NCBI GenBank assembly: GCA_963792785.1
Contig: CAWBXO010000004.1
Location: forward strand, 1,054,001-1,118,000
Source of the DNA: CAWIMX01 sp963792785
GTDB taxonomy: Bacteria; Acidobacteriota; Vicinamibacteria; Vicinamibacterales; CAVVIG01
Reading direction: 5' to 3'
DNA: 64,000 bases
Each line of letters begins with the position of its first letter. The first letter of the stretch is position 1. A model generated the notes under the pieces. That model did not search any database, had not been told where the DNA came from, and saw nothing but the letters and a program-made list of their open reading frames with translations. The position numbers were made by a program, and so were the translations under genes. Positions 52,465-61,453 of this stretch are shown here, piece by piece.

Positions 52465-52539
52465 TGGTAGCGGTACGGGGATTCGAACCCCGGTCCCGTG
52501 GCTGAGAACCACGTGTCCTAACCCCTAGACGATACCGCC
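52465..52539 (-). tRNA. tRNA-Glu (anticodon CTC)
   Basis: Cloverleaf on the minus strand: acceptor GGCGGTA / TACCGCT (one G-U pair), anticodon stem CGTGG / CCACG with loop TTCTCAG, T-loop GGTTCGAATCC, and encoded CCA at 52465-52467. Anticodon CTC reads GAG, the main Glu codon in this GC-rich genome. Followed by its own terminator. Confidence 0.97.
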
Positions 52540-52641
52540 ACTCATCGTTAAGAAACGCCGATCTTATCACCATTGAGGTATGATAGGAAGTTGTTCGCGC
52601 GCTCACGGCTCGCACTTTTTTCGTCTTAGGAGAGAAACGCA

Positions 52642-53442
52642 ATGCATCTACGACATGCCCGGGCTTCGGTCATTGGAATGGCGCTCGCGGTCACGGTGGC
52701 CGCGTGCGGCGGTGGGGGCTCGGAAGCCCCGGCGTCCTCGGCGGCACCCGCCGCGTCGATGGGCGGGCAGCACGTCGACCCGGCGACGGCCGGCACGCTG
52801 ACGGGCACGGTGTCGCTCATGGGCGATCCGCCGCCGAACGAGCCGATCCGCATGAACGCCGATCCGGTCTGCGTCACCGAGAACAAGACGCCGCAGACGC
52901 AGGAAACGTACATGGTGCAGGACGGCAAGCTGGCCAACGTCTTCGTGTACGTGAAGGACGGCCTCGGCAACTACGTGTTCGACACGCCGACCGAGCCGGT
53001 CGAAATCAACCAGCAGAACTGCCGCTACCACCCGCACGTGTTCGGCATGATGGTCGGCCAGACGCTCAACATCGTGAACAGCGACCCGACCCTCCACAAC
53101 ATCCACGCGCTCCCGAAGGGCAACCAGGAGTTCAACACCGGCCAGCCGATCCAGGGCATGAAGACGACGCACGTCTTCAAGAACCCGGAAGTGATGGTGC
53201 CCTTCAAGTGCGACGTGCACGGCTGGATGAACGCCTACGTGGGCGTGGTCTCGAACCCGTTCTTCTCGGTCAGCGCGGCCGACGGCACGTTCACGATCGG
53301 CGGCCTTCCCCCGGGCACCTACACGATCGAGGCGTGGCACGAGAAGCTCGGCACCAAGACGCAGAGCGTCACGATCGCGGCCAACGGGACGGCAACCGCC
53401 GACTTCTCGTACGCGATGACCGACGCGGCGACCACGAACTAA
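52642..53442 (+). CDS. Cupredoxin-like lipoprotein
   Basis: 266 aa. Lipobox VAACGGGG near residue 22; a cupredoxin fold follows with likely copper ligands in LHNIHALPK and FKCDVHGWM (C-x2-H-x2-M), then a transthyretin/carboxypeptidase-regulatory-like strand set DGTFTIGGLPPGTYTIEAWHE. Position just ahead of ctaA-ctaB suggests a periplasmic electron carrier or copper donor for the oxidase; inference. The Met spacing is not classical plastocyanin. Confidence 0.8.
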   Translation: MHLRHARASVIGMALAVTVAACGGGGSEAPASSAAPAASMGGQHVDPATAGTLTGTVSLMGDPPPNEPIRMNADPVCVTENKTPQTQETYMVQDGKLANVFVYVKDGLGNYVFDTPTEPVEINQQNCRYHPHVFGMMVGQTLNIVNSDPTLHNIHALPKGNQEFNTGQPIQGMKTTHVFKNPEVMVPFKCDVHGWMNAYVGVVSNPFFSVSAADGTFTIGGLPPGTYTIEAWHEKLGTKTQSVTIAANGTATADFSYAMTDAATTN

Positions 53443-53515
53443 CCGTAATCTTCCAGCGACAGTCGATCGGGGCGGGCGGCGCCACGGCCCGCCCGCCCCG
53501 GTCCGTTCCCGAACG

Positions 53516-54520
53516 ATGCTCCACCGCTTCGCGACGTTTGTCGCCGCCTGCACGGTCCTTCTGCTGCTCGCAGGCAGCCTCGTCACCAGCACCGGCTCGG
53601 GCCTCTCCGTGCCCGACTGGCCCACGACGTACGGCTGGAACATGTTCACCTTCCCGCCCTCGAAATGGGTGGGCGGCATCTTCTACGAGCACGGTCACCG
53701 CCTCATCGCCAGCTCGGTCGGCTTCCTCACCATTCTGCTCGCCGGCTGGCTGTGGCTCCGCGAGCCGCGCCGCTGGCTGCGCCGCCTCGGCCTCGTCGCG
53801 CTCGCCGCCGTGATCGCGCAGGGCGTGCTGGGCGGCCTCACCGTCCTCTTCTTCCTGCCTGCCGCCATCTCCACGGCGCACGCCGGCCTGGCCGAGATCT
53901 TCTTCTGCCTGACCGTCTCGATCGCGCTGTTCACCTCGCCGCGCTGGATCGCGGGCTACGGCCCACGGGGCAACCCGGCCGGCGGCGCCGGCGCGCCCGG
54001 AGTCCCCGGGGTCGACGATGCGCTCCTGCGCCGCGTCGCCACGGCCACGACCGCGGCCATCTACGTGCAGATTCTCATCGGCGCCACGATGCGGCACACG
54101 GGTGCGGGGCTCGCCATTCCCGACTTCCCGCTGATGTTCGGCCACCTCGTGCCCGACCACTGGAGCCCGGCGATCGCGATTCACTTTTCGCACCGCGTGG
54201 GGGCGCTGGTGGTCACCGCCGCGGTCCTCGCGACCGCGGGGCACATCTGGTATCACCACCGCGGGCGGCGCGAACTGGCGGCGCCCGCCGCGCTCATCGT
54301 CGGGCTCGTGGCCGTGCAGGTCACGCTCGGCGCCCTCACCGTGCTGAGCCGGCGCAACGTCTGGATCAACAGCGCACACGTCGTGTGCGGCGCGCTCGTG
54401 CTGACGACCTCCCTCGTGATCACGCTCCGCAGCTGGCGCGTGCGCTTCGCGGAAACGGCCGAGCAGCGCGCCGGGGCGGCCGGACAGCTGCCGGCCACGC
54501 ACGCGAGGGCCGGAGCGTGA
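53516..54520 (+). CDS. ctaA: Heme A synthase (COX15/CtaA)
   Basis: Converts heme O to heme A. 334 aa, eight helices, with the paired segments GSLVTSTGSGLSVPDWP and GATMRHTGAGLAIPDFP, and histidines in YEHGHRLIASS, STAHAGLAE, FSHRVGAL and NSAHVVCG. Overlaps ctaB as GTGA. Confidence 0.95.
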   Translation: MLHRFATFVAACTVLLLLAGSLVTSTGSGLSVPDWPTTYGWNMFTFPPSKWVGGIFYEHGHRLIASSVGFLTILLAGWLWLREPRRWLRRLGLVALAAVIAQGVLGGLTVLFFLPAAISTAHAGLAEIFFCLTVSIALFTSPRWIAGYGPRGNPAGGAGAPGVPGVDDALLRRVATATTAAIYVQILIGATMRHTGAGLAIPDFPLMFGHLVPDHWSPAIAIHFSHRVGALVVTAAVLATAGHIWYHHRGRRELAAPAALIVGLVAVQVTLGALTVLSRRNVWINSAHVVCGALVLTTSLVITLRSWRVRFAETAEQRAGAAGQLPATHARAGA

Positions 54521-55416
54521 GAGCGCCCGCCCGGGCCGCCGTGGCAACGGGCCTCACGAGCCGGTCGTCGTCGCGCGTCGCCGACTACGTCGCGCTGACC
54601 AAGCCGCGCCTGAACGCGCTCGTCGTCGCGACCAGCGCCGCGGGTGCGTACCTGGGCGGCGCGCCGCCGACCGTCGCGGCCCTCGCACCCGCCGTCGTCG
54701 GCACGACGCTCGTCGCCGCAGGCGCGGCGGTGCTGAACCAGCTCTACGAGCGCGACACGGACGGCCTCATGCGGCGCACCCGGCTGCGCCCGCTGCCCGA
54801 CCGCCGCGTGACGCCGGCCGAGGCGCTCGTCTTCGGCGTGATCCTCGCCGGCGCGGGCCTCGCGACGCTCGCGCTCGGCACGAACGCGCTCGCGACCCTC
54901 CTCGCCCTCACGACGATCGTCGTGTACCTCCTGGTCTACACGCCGATGAAGCGCCGGTCGCCGGCGGCGACGCTCGTCGGCGCGATCCCAGGCGCGCTGC
55001 CGCCGCTCATCGGCTGGACGGCGGCCTCGGGCCGGCTGTCGGTGGGCGGCCTGGCGCTCTTCGCGATCGTGTTCCTCTGGCAGATTCCGCATTTCATGGC
55101 GATCGCGTGGATGTTCCGCGAGGACTACGCCAGCGCCGGCTTCCCGATGCTGCCGGTCGTGGACGGCGACGGACGTCGCACGGGGCGCCAGGCGCTGCTC
55201 TATGCGGCGGCGCTCGTGCCGGTGAGCCTCGTCCCCGGGCTGACGGGCGTGAGCGGCGCGTGGTACATGGCGGCCGCGCTCCCCCTCGGGCTCGCGCTGC
55301 TGTGGCTCTCGTGGCGCTTCGCCTCGCGCCGCGACGAGGTTTCAGCGCGCCGGCTCTTCCTGGGATCGATCACGTACCTGCCCGTGCTCTGGGTCGTGAT
55401 GATCCTGAACGCCTGA
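54517..55416 (+). CDS. ctaB: Protoheme IX farnesyltransferase
   Basis: UbiA-type prenyltransferase making heme O. 299 aa with LTKPRLNALVVATS, the diphosphate motif NQLYERDTDGLMRRT and LWQIPHFMAIAWMFREDY. GTG start at 54517-54519 within the ctaA stop. Confidence 0.95.
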   Translation: MRAPARAAVATGLTSRSSSRVADYVALTKPRLNALVVATSAAGAYLGGAPPTVAALAPAVVGTTLVAAGAAVLNQLYERDTDGLMRRTRLRPLPDRRVTPAEALVFGVILAGAGLATLALGTNALATLLALTTIVVYLLVYTPMKRRSPAATLVGAIPGALPPLIGWTAASGRLSVGGLALFAIVFLWQIPHFMAIAWMFREDYASAGFPMLPVVDGDGRRTGRQALLYAAALVPVSLVPGLTGVSGAWYMAAALPLGLALLWLSWRFASRRDEVSARRLFLGSITYLPVLWVVMILNA

Positions 55417-55419
55417 GCC

Positions 55420-55845
55420 ATGACCGTCCACGACCTGCCCGCCGTGAACGCCACGCTGAACGCCATCGCCGGCGTGCTGCTGCTCGCCGGCTACGTGTGC
55501 ATCCGCACGAAGCGCGTCGCCCAGCACCGCCGCTTCATGATCGCGGCGTTCGTCGCCTCGTCGCTCTTCCTCGTCTCGTACGTCGTCTACCACGCGCAGG
55601 TCGGGTCCGTGCACTTCCCGCGCCAGGGCTTCGTCCGGCCGTTGTATTTCACGATTCTGATCACGCACGTCACGCTCGCAGCCACCGTGCCGCCGCTGGC
55701 GATCATCACGCTCTCGCGGGGCCTCAAGGGCCGGTTCCCCCAGCACCGGCGCATCGCGCGCTGGACGTGGCCGATCTGGATGTACGTCTCGCTGACGGGC
55801 GTCCTCGTCTACGTCCTGCTCTACCAGCCGACCTGGCTCATCTAA
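55420..55845 (+). CDS. DUF420 membrane protein (CtaM/YozB-like)
   Basis: 141 aa, four helices, with conserved histidines in VAQHRRFM, VYHAQVG, LITHVTLA and PQHRRIARWTWPIWMYVS. DUF420 proteins assist cytochrome aa3 maturation in Firmicutes; the link to ctaA/ctaB here fits. Starts 3 bases after ctaB. Confidence 0.85.
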   Translation: MTVHDLPAVNATLNAIAGVLLLAGYVCIRTKRVAQHRRFMIAAFVASSLFLVSYVVYHAQVGSVHFPRQGFVRPLYFTILITHVTLAATVPPLAIITLSRGLKGRFPQHRRIARWTWPIWMYVSLTGVLVYVLLYQPTWLI

Positions 55846-55916
55846 TCGCCGCCGCCTCGGGGCTTCACGCTATACTGGCGCCGACGGCCCCACCCGTTTC
55901 GAGAGGAATGCCGACG

Positions 55917-56867
55917 ATGCCCAGCCCCGGACCGGCGCTCCGTGCCGCACTTGCGGTCTGTCTGGCCGCGACGCTGGCCGCCTCAGTGTCCGCGCAGACG
56001 GGTCGCGCCGGCGGCGTGGTCCACGACGAGACCGGCCAGCCGATCAAAGGCGCCACCGTGCGCGCCGAGAACCCGACCGGCGAGCCGAAGAGCTACACCG
56101 CCAGCACCGACGACAAAGGCCGCTTCCAGATGGTCGGCCTCCGGCCCGGGAACTGGACGTTCACGGCCGAGGCGCCGGGCTACGACTCGCAGGCCGCGAG
56201 CCTGCGGGTCCAGGCGCAGGGCATGCCCAGCCAGCCCCTGCTGTTCTCGCTGGCGAAGACCTTCGGCGGCCCGGTGGCCGCGCTCGGCGCCCTCTCGCCC
56301 AAAGATCTCCAAGCCGCGCTGGCCGAGGCCGATCAACTGTTCAACTCCAACCAGTGGGACGATGCCCTGGTCAAGTACCAGGACATCCTCGCGCGCACGC
56401 CCGCGCTCTCGGTGATCAACCTGCAGATCGGCGCGATCGATCGCGAGAAGGGCAACTACGACGACGCCATCACCGCGTATCGCGCGCTGCTCGAGGCCTC
56501 GCCCGGCAACAACAAGGCGCTCGTCGGCCTCGCGATGGCCAACATCGAGCGCGGCGACCTCGATGCCGCCGAGGCGCCGCTGCTCGCGTCCGTGAACAAC
56601 GCGCCGTATCCGAATCGCGAGGTCCTGCTCGCGCTCGGCGACGTGCGAGCGGCGCGCGGAGACGTCGATGGCGCGGCCACGTGGTACCGGCGCGCCGCAA
56701 CTGCCGACCCGTACTGGGGCCGACCGATCTACAAGCTCGGACGCCTCGCCATGGACCGCGGCGACACGGCAACGGCCGTCACCCTGATGCGGAAGGTGCT
56801 CGAGACCGATCCGCTCTCTTCGGACGCAGCGGAGGCGCAGTCGGCGCTGTCCCAGCTGCAGCGCTGA
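55917..56867 (+). CDS. Secreted TPR protein with carboxypeptidase-regulatory-like domain
   Basis: About 316 aa. Signal peptide ending SVSAQ, a CarboxypepD_reg-like domain (GVVHDETGQPIKGATVRAEN, GRFQMVGLRPGNWTFTAEAPGY), then four or five TPR units (DDALVKYQDILARTP onward). ATG 55917 is chosen for its 9-base distance to GAGAGGA; an ATG at 55908 is too close. TATACT at 55871-55876 may be the -10. Confidence 0.8.
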   Translation: MPSPGPALRAALAVCLAATLAASVSAQTGRAGGVVHDETGQPIKGATVRAENPTGEPKSYTASTDDKGRFQMVGLRPGNWTFTAEAPGYDSQAASLRVQAQGMPSQPLLFSLAKTFGGPVAALGALSPKDLQAALAEADQLFNSNQWDDALVKYQDILARTPALSVINLQIGAIDREKGNYDDAITAYRALLEASPGNNKALVGLAMANIERGDLDAAEAPLLASVNNAPYPNREVLLALGDVRAARGDVDGAATWYRRAATADPYWGRPIYKLGRLAMDRGDTATAVTLMRKVLETDPLSSDAAEAQSALSQLQR

Positions 56868-56880
56868 GGCGGATTCCGCC

Positions 56881-58431
56881 GTGGCACGCCCCGCGCGCTA
56901 TACCGTCATCCTCGGGCTCGCGCTGCTCGCGACCGTCCTGGCCGCGGTCGGCGGCTGGCAGTTCGCGCGCGCGTCCGCGCCGGTCAGCGGGCCGATCGTG
57001 CTCATCTCGATCGAGGCGCTCCGCCCCGATCACCTCGCGGCCTATGGATACGACCGGGGCGAGACGCCAGCCATCGACGCCCTCGCGGCCGACGGCATCG
57101 TCTTCGAGCACGCGTACGCCAACGCGGCGCAGACACTGCCCTCTCACGCGTCGCTCCTCACCGGCCGGCTCCCGTTCCAGACCGGCGTGCGCGACGACGT
57201 CGGTTTCAGCCTGGACAAGAACGAGCCGACGCTCGCCGCGCTCCTGAGCGACCGCGAGTTCGCCACCGGCGGCGTCGTGTCGTCGTTTCTGCTGAGGCCG
57301 TCGACCGGCATCGCGCGCGGCTTCGAGTTCTTCGACGGGGAGATGCCCGAGGCGCCGCCCGCCGGCCCGCTGGATCGCATCGAGCGCGACGGCGCGACGT
57401 CCGAGGCCATCGCCGAGCGCTGGCTCGAGTCGCAGGACTCCTCGCGCGTGTTCCTGTTCCTGCAGCTGAACGAACCGCAGGCGCCCTACCGCCCGCCCGA
57501 TCGTTTCGCCGACCTGGCCCCGTACGACGGCGAGATCGCGTACGCCGACGAGATAGTGGGACGGCTCGTGCACTGGTTGAAGGCGCACCAGCTGTACGAC
57601 CGCTCGACAATCGTTCTGGTGTCCGACCACGGCGAGGGCCTGGGCGACCACGGCGAACAGGAGCACGGGCTGCTCCTGTATCAGGAAGACATCCACGTGC
57701 CGCTCATCGTGAAACCGGCCGGCGGGGGCCGCGGCCGGCGCGTGGACGGCACCGCCCAGCTCGCCGACGTCGCGCCAACCATCCTGGACCTCGCGAAGGC
57801 GCCGGCGCCGTGGGCCCTCGCGGGACGGTCCCTCGACGACGTGCTCGAGGGCGACGCCGCCCTGCCGGAGCGCCTCGTGTACTCCGAGGCCGCGTACGGC
57901 CGCACGTTCTTCGGATGGGCGCCGCTCGCCTCGCTCATCGACGGGGCGAGCCAGTACATCCGTGGTGCGGGCGAGGAGTTCTACGCCCTCGCCGCCGATC
58001 CGGACGAGCGCGCCGACGTCGCCCCGGATGCCGACCTGGCGCCGCGCCGCCACGCGCTCGATGCGCTCCTCGACGGCGAGCCGCCGCCGGTGGCCGGCAC
58101 GCGGCCCGAGGATGCCGACCCGCGGTTCGCCCATGCCCTCGGACGCACGCGGCTGGCCGCCGCCGGCACGGCCGCGCCGCTCGATCCCGCCGCCCGCGTC
58201 GCGGCCGTCGAGCGCTACCGCGCCGCGACGGCCCTGGCGGCCGACGGCCAGTGGGCGCCCGCCCTCGACGGCCTCGATCGCCTGCTGCGCGCCGATCCGA
58301 ACCAGCCGAACGTCTGGCAGGACGCGGCCGAGATCGCCACGCGCGCCGGCCAGGCCGACCGCGCGGCCGCCGCGCTCGCCCGTGTCGCGTCCCTCACGAC
58401 GCCCGGCCCCGAGGCCGCCGGACAGCAGTGA
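56881..58431 (+). CDS. Membrane-anchored sulfatase-like hydrolase with C-terminal repeat region
   Basis: 516 aa. N-terminal anchor helix, alkaline-phosphatase superfamily core with metal ligands EALRPDHLAAYGY and SDHGEGLGDHGEQEHG. The nucleophile position reads TLPSHASLLTG: threonine in place of Cys/Ser, so it needs no formylglycine and is more likely a phosphodiesterase or phosphotransferase-type member. The last ~90 residues look TPR-like. Shares an operon with the TPR protein and the VWFA-like protein. Confidence 0.85.
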   Translation: MARPARYTVILGLALLATVLAAVGGWQFARASAPVSGPIVLISIEALRPDHLAAYGYDRGETPAIDALAADGIVFEHAYANAAQTLPSHASLLTGRLPFQTGVRDDVGFSLDKNEPTLAALLSDREFATGGVVSSFLLRPSTGIARGFEFFDGEMPEAPPAGPLDRIERDGATSEAIAERWLESQDSSRVFLFLQLNEPQAPYRPPDRFADLAPYDGEIAYADEIVGRLVHWLKAHQLYDRSTIVLVSDHGEGLGDHGEQEHGLLLYQEDIHVPLIVKPAGGGRGRRVDGTAQLADVAPTILDLAKAPAPWALAGRSLDDVLEGDAALPERLVYSEAAYGRTFFGWAPLASLIDGASQYIRGAGEEFYALAADPDERADVAPDADLAPRRHALDALLDGEPPPVAGTRPEDADPRFAHALGRTRLAAAGTAAPLDPAARVAAVERYRAATALAADGQWAPALDGLDRLLRADPNQPNVWQDAAEIATRAGQADRAAAALARVASLTTPGPEAAGQQ

Positions 58432-59282
58432 CCGGCGGCCGCGGCGCGGCCGTCGTCGCGCTCGTCGGCCTCGCCACCCTCGCCACGGCCGCACCGTGGG
58501 GCCAGCAGCTCGGTCGGAGCCGCACGATTCTTCTCACGGTCTCCGACGAGCGCGATCGCCCCGTGATCGATCTGCTGCCGGACGATTTCATCGTCCAGGA
58601 AGGCGGGGACGCGCGCGAGGTGCTGAACGCCCGGCTCGCCGACTACCCGATCGTGCTGATGATCGACAACGGCAACGGCACCCCTGGAGACTTCGAACCC
58701 CTGCGGCGCGCCGCCGATCACTTCATCGAGCGGCTCGGGCCGCGGCCGATCGCGCTCGGCCGGATCAGCAACCCGCCGGCGATGCTCACCGGCTTCGGCG
58801 ACGGCCCCGGCGCGGTCGCCGAGGCGCTCGGCAGCCTCGAGATGCTGCCCACGCGAAGCTCGCCGGCGCAGGGCATCATCGAAGCGGCCGGCCTGTTATC
58901 GGAGGCCCAGTACCCCTTCTCGGCGATCGTCGTCCTGTCGTCGGAGGCGACCGAGACCACGCAGACGTCGACGACGCGGCTCGTGGAGTCGCTGGCCGAC
59001 AGCCGGGCCCGGCTGTACGTCGTCACGCGGCGGCGCGGCCTGCGCGACCGCACGAACCTCGACTACCTCGCCAACCTGAGCGAGCAGACGGGCGGGCAGT
59101 ACATCCCGATCTTCTCGCCGGTGTCGTTCGACCCGGCGGTGGACCGGGTGGCCGACCGCCTGCTCGCGGAGATGATGGTGGAATTTCTGGAGCCGCCCGG
59201 CGCCGAGCCCGCCGACGACGTGCGCGTCGGGGTGCGGCGGCCGGGGGCGAGAGCGAAGGGCCTGGGCGTCACGCCGCCCTAG
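58428..59282 (+). CDS. Secreted VWFA-related protein
   Basis: 284 aa. Signal peptide (VVALVGLATLATAAPWG), a beta domain RTILLTVSDERDRPVIDLLPDDFIVQEGG like other acidobacterial VWFA proteins, then a VWA fold whose MIDAS reads DNGNGTP in place of DxSxS, so metal binding is probably lost. GTG start overlaps the sulfatase-like stop. Confidence 0.75.
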   Translation: MTGGRGAAVVALVGLATLATAAPWGQQLGRSRTILLTVSDERDRPVIDLLPDDFIVQEGGDAREVLNARLADYPIVLMIDNGNGTPGDFEPLRRAADHFIERLGPRPIALGRISNPPAMLTGFGDGPGAVAEALGSLEMLPTRSSPAQGIIEAAGLLSEAQYPFSAIVVLSSEATETTQTSTTRLVESLADSRARLYVVTRRRGLRDRTNLDYLANLSEQTGGQYIPIFSPVSFDPAVDRVADRLLAEMMVEFLEPPGAEPADDVRVGVRRPGARAKGLGVTPP

Positions 59283-59310
59283 AGCGCGTTCACTTCTCTG
59301 TCGCGTTCCG

Positions 59311-59338
59311 GTGCTTCGTGCTTCGTGCTTCGTGCCTG
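59311..59338. repeat. Heptamer repeat GTGCTTC
   Basis: Three exact GTGCTTC units and one GTGCCTG, in the ~160-base spacer between the VWFA-like gene and the EF-G fragment. No inverted partner is seen. Confidence 0.75.
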
Positions 59339-59440
59339 GTTCGTTCTCACTCACCGGCGGTGTCCCCCTCCGGTTCCGGTAATGCCACGCGAGAATCCCT
59401 CGGCGTCGACGATGGCCTTCGTGGCGCACGCACGAACGAG

Positions 59441-60025
59441 TCAGGTTCGCCGCCATCGTGAGTGCGAGGGACAACGTCGTATCTTGAATGCCATTTCCGA
59501 TGAATCGACTTCGTGATGGCTACCGTCGTACAGCTCAATACGGACATCGTCCACCGGATGGCCCGCGAGCACGCCGCGCGAACGCGCTTCCTGGATCCCT
59601 TCGTCGATCGCCCCGATGAATTCCAGGGGAATCGCGCCGTCCACGATTGTGTTCTGGAAGATGTACCCGGCGCCGGGCTCACCGGGGAACAGGTGGATCT
59701 TCACGTGGCCGTACTCGCCGCCGGCGGCGGTCTGCCGGACGTACTTCATCTCGCCGTCAGCCGGACTGGTCAGCGCTTCCTTGTAGGCAATCTGTGGGCG
59801 CCCGACGCTCGCCACGACACCGAACTCGCGCCACAGGCGATCGACGATGCATTCCAAATGCAAATCGCCCATGCCGCCGATCACAACCTCGCCGGCGGCC
59901 TGGTGAGTCGTGACCCGGAGTGTTGGATCTTCAGCCGTCAGCGTCTGGAGGGCATGGCCGAGCCTTTCCCGGTCGGCATCGGTCTTCGGTACGACCGTCA
60001 GTAACAGCAGGGGGCCATCGGGCAT
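59441..60025 (-). pseudogene. Elongation factor G fragment (domains III-IV only)
   Basis: About 185 residues match EF-G from AEDPTLRV through MGDLHLECIVDRLWREF, the tip-domain opening ASVGRPQIAYKEAL, GGEYGHVKIHLFPGEPGAGYIF and SSEMAFKI. The GTPase domain is absent upstream, and after EMAFKI the sequence turns to an unrelated basic tail. A relic of fusA2-type or ribosome-protection-type factor; not functional as EF-G. Confidence 0.8.
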
Positions 60026-60116
60026 GGCACTATTGAACCTCGCCCGACGAGCCTACACGCGGAATTTCTGCTCGAGGCCAGTCGTGGCGGAGGCAGCCAT
60101 CAGAAGCGGGACATAG

Positions 60117-60303
60117 CCACGGCGGGGCATTCGATCCGTCGGCCCGTTCGGAGCAGGCCGTCATGATCACGAAGAACGCCGCGCAGGCCGACGACGTGGC
60201 GGTCGGGATGGGACCCGACCGCGTGTTGCCAGGTGACGTTGAGCCGGAGCGGCGTTCTTCCGGCCTGCGGAGACGGGCCGACGGAGCGAATGCCCCGCCG
60301 TGG
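60117..60303. mobile_element. MITE-like element with 31-bp terminal inverted repeats
   Basis: Ends 60117-60147 and 60273-60303 are reverse complements with one mismatch in 31 (starting CCACGGCGGGGCATTCG). The 125-base interior has no ORF of note. No obvious target-site duplication. Adjacent to a truncated gene and a break in the atp operon. Confidence 0.6.
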
Positions 60304-60305
60304 CA

Positions 60306-60333
60306 GCAGGGCGGACCTGAAGGTCCGCCCTGC
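60306..60333. repeat. GC-rich palindrome, copy 2 of a dispersed family
   Basis: Thirteen-base perfect arms (GCAGGGCGGACCT / AGGTCCGCCCTGC) with GA loop. Shares GGCGGRCCTGAAGGYCCGCC with 1441-1460, with a matched change on both arms. Confidence 0.75.
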
Positions 60334-60351
60334 GGCACGGAGTGCCAGCGG

Positions 60352-60921
60352 CTAGTTCAGGCCGCCTTCGACCTGCTTGAGCGCGTCGCCGATCAGGCGC
60401 TCGTTGTCTTCCTTCGACAGGTTCTTCTGGATGATCTTCGACGCGATCATCACGGACAGATCGACGGCCTCGTGGCGGATCTGCTGGAGCGCGCGCTGCG
60501 TGTCGAGCTCGACCTGACGCCGCGCGTTCTGCAGGATCATCTCGGCCTCGGCCTTCGCCTTCTCGCGCAATTCCCCGCGCAGCCGGTCCGCGTCGCGCCG
60601 CGCCTGATCCACCAGCGCCGCCGCCTCGGCGTGCGACGCCTGCAGCCGGTCGGCCACGACCTTGAGCTTGGCTTCGGCGTCCAGCCGCTCGCGCTTCGCG
60701 TCGCTCAGCGACCGGTGGATGAAATCCTCCCGATCCTGCAGCAGCTTGAGGATCGGTCCCCACGCGAACTTGCCGAGCACGACGACGACGAGCACGAAGA
60801 TGACGAGCGTCCACACGGCATTGCCCACGTTGCCGGAGAAGGGGTTCAGCCCCCCGGCTTCCTGGGCCCCGGCCGGCAGCGCCGCGAGGAGAAACAGGGC
60901 GAAAAATGTCAGTCGCTTCAT
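60352..60921 (-). CDS. atpF: ATP synthase F0 subunit b
   Basis: 189 aa. Signal-peptide-like start (KRLTFFALFLLAALPAGAQE), one membrane helix (AVWTLVIFVLVVVVLGKF), then a long charged coiled coil. ATG 60921 has GGAG six bases upstream and is preferred to an in-frame start 13 codons earlier. No delta, alpha, gamma, beta or epsilon genes follow, so the F1 part is elsewhere. Confidence 0.92.
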   Translation of the reverse strand: MKRLTFFALFLLAALPAGAQEAGGLNPFSGNVGNAVWTLVIFVLVVVVLGKFAWGPILKLLQDREDFIHRSLSDAKRERLDAEAKLKVVADRLQASHAEAAALVDQARRDADRLRGELREKAKAEAEMILQNARRQVELDTQRALQQIRHEAVDLSVMIASKIIQKNLSKEDNERLIGDALKQVEGGLN

Positions 60922-60991
60922 GATTGCTCCGGCTCGAAAAACCGGGCGGGACCGGGGCACGCCCGATCCCGCCGGCAGGAACCGCCTGGTT

Positions 60992-61333
60992 CTACTTGAG
61001 CACCGCCATCATGCCGACCACGACCGCGAAGAGCGTCGCGCCTTCGATCATGGCGGCCGTGATGATCATCGCGGTCGAGATCTGACCCGCCGCGCCGGGC
61101 TGCCGGGCCATCGACTCGACCGCCGAGCCGCCGATGCGGCCGATGCCGGCCGCGCCGCCCATGATGGCGAGGCCCGCGCCGATCGCGCCGCCCAGCCATG
61201 CCGCGCCGTTGCTCGTCAGGAAGGTCGCGGCCTCGCCGGCCTCCTGCGCGAACAGATTCGCCGGCGTCAGCATCACGGCGACGCCCGCCAGCGCGATTCC
61301 CAACGCGATCTTGCTCCACTGCTTGCGATCCAT
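60992..61333 (-). CDS. atpE: ATP synthase F0 subunit c
   Basis: 113 aa with an N-terminal signal peptide (IALGIALAGVAVMLTPANLFAQ), unlike the ~80-aa classical form. Hairpin helices GGAIGAGLAIMGGAAGIG and STAMIITAAMIEGATLFAVVVGMM; loop RQPGAAGQ. The ion-binding glutamate (AAMIEG) lacks the Gln and Ser/Thr partners of Na+ rings, so protons are the likely coupling ion. ATG 61333 preferred, with AAGGG 9 bases before it. Confidence 0.94.
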   Translation of the reverse strand: MDRKQWSKIALGIALAGVAVMLTPANLFAQEAGEAATFLTSNGAAWLGGAIGAGLAIMGGAAGIGRIGGSAVESMARQPGAAGQISTAMIITAAMIEGATLFAVVVGMMAVLK

Positions 61334-61453
61334 GGTCACTACCCTTTCAAGTCCGCCGCACGGGGAGCGGCGCGTCGTCCGAACCCGCCATCGCAGTCAC
61401 GCCTCATGGCCCGCATCCGCCCCGTAGCCGCGGGCATGGCGAGTGAAAGAACC

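Larger units (their letters stand above)
60026..60351. other. Spacer between EF-G fragment and atpF
   Basis: No gene supported. Contains the MITE-like element (60117-60303) and the second palindrome (60306-60333). Confidence 0.6.

Noticed and set aside
8436..58431. FGE-like protein as activator of the sulfatase-like protein
   Set aside because: The hydrolase has Thr at the nucleophile site, so there is no cysteine to convert, and the genes are 48 kb apart.
59441..60025. Functional small translation factor
   Set aside because: Lacks the GTPase domain and the end of the tip domain; conservation stops abruptly at EMAFKI.
61340..61453. Small ORF of ~32 codons between atpB and atpE
   Set aside because: Arg/Ala-rich, no Shine-Dalgarno, no family features; likely chance in GC-rich DNA.
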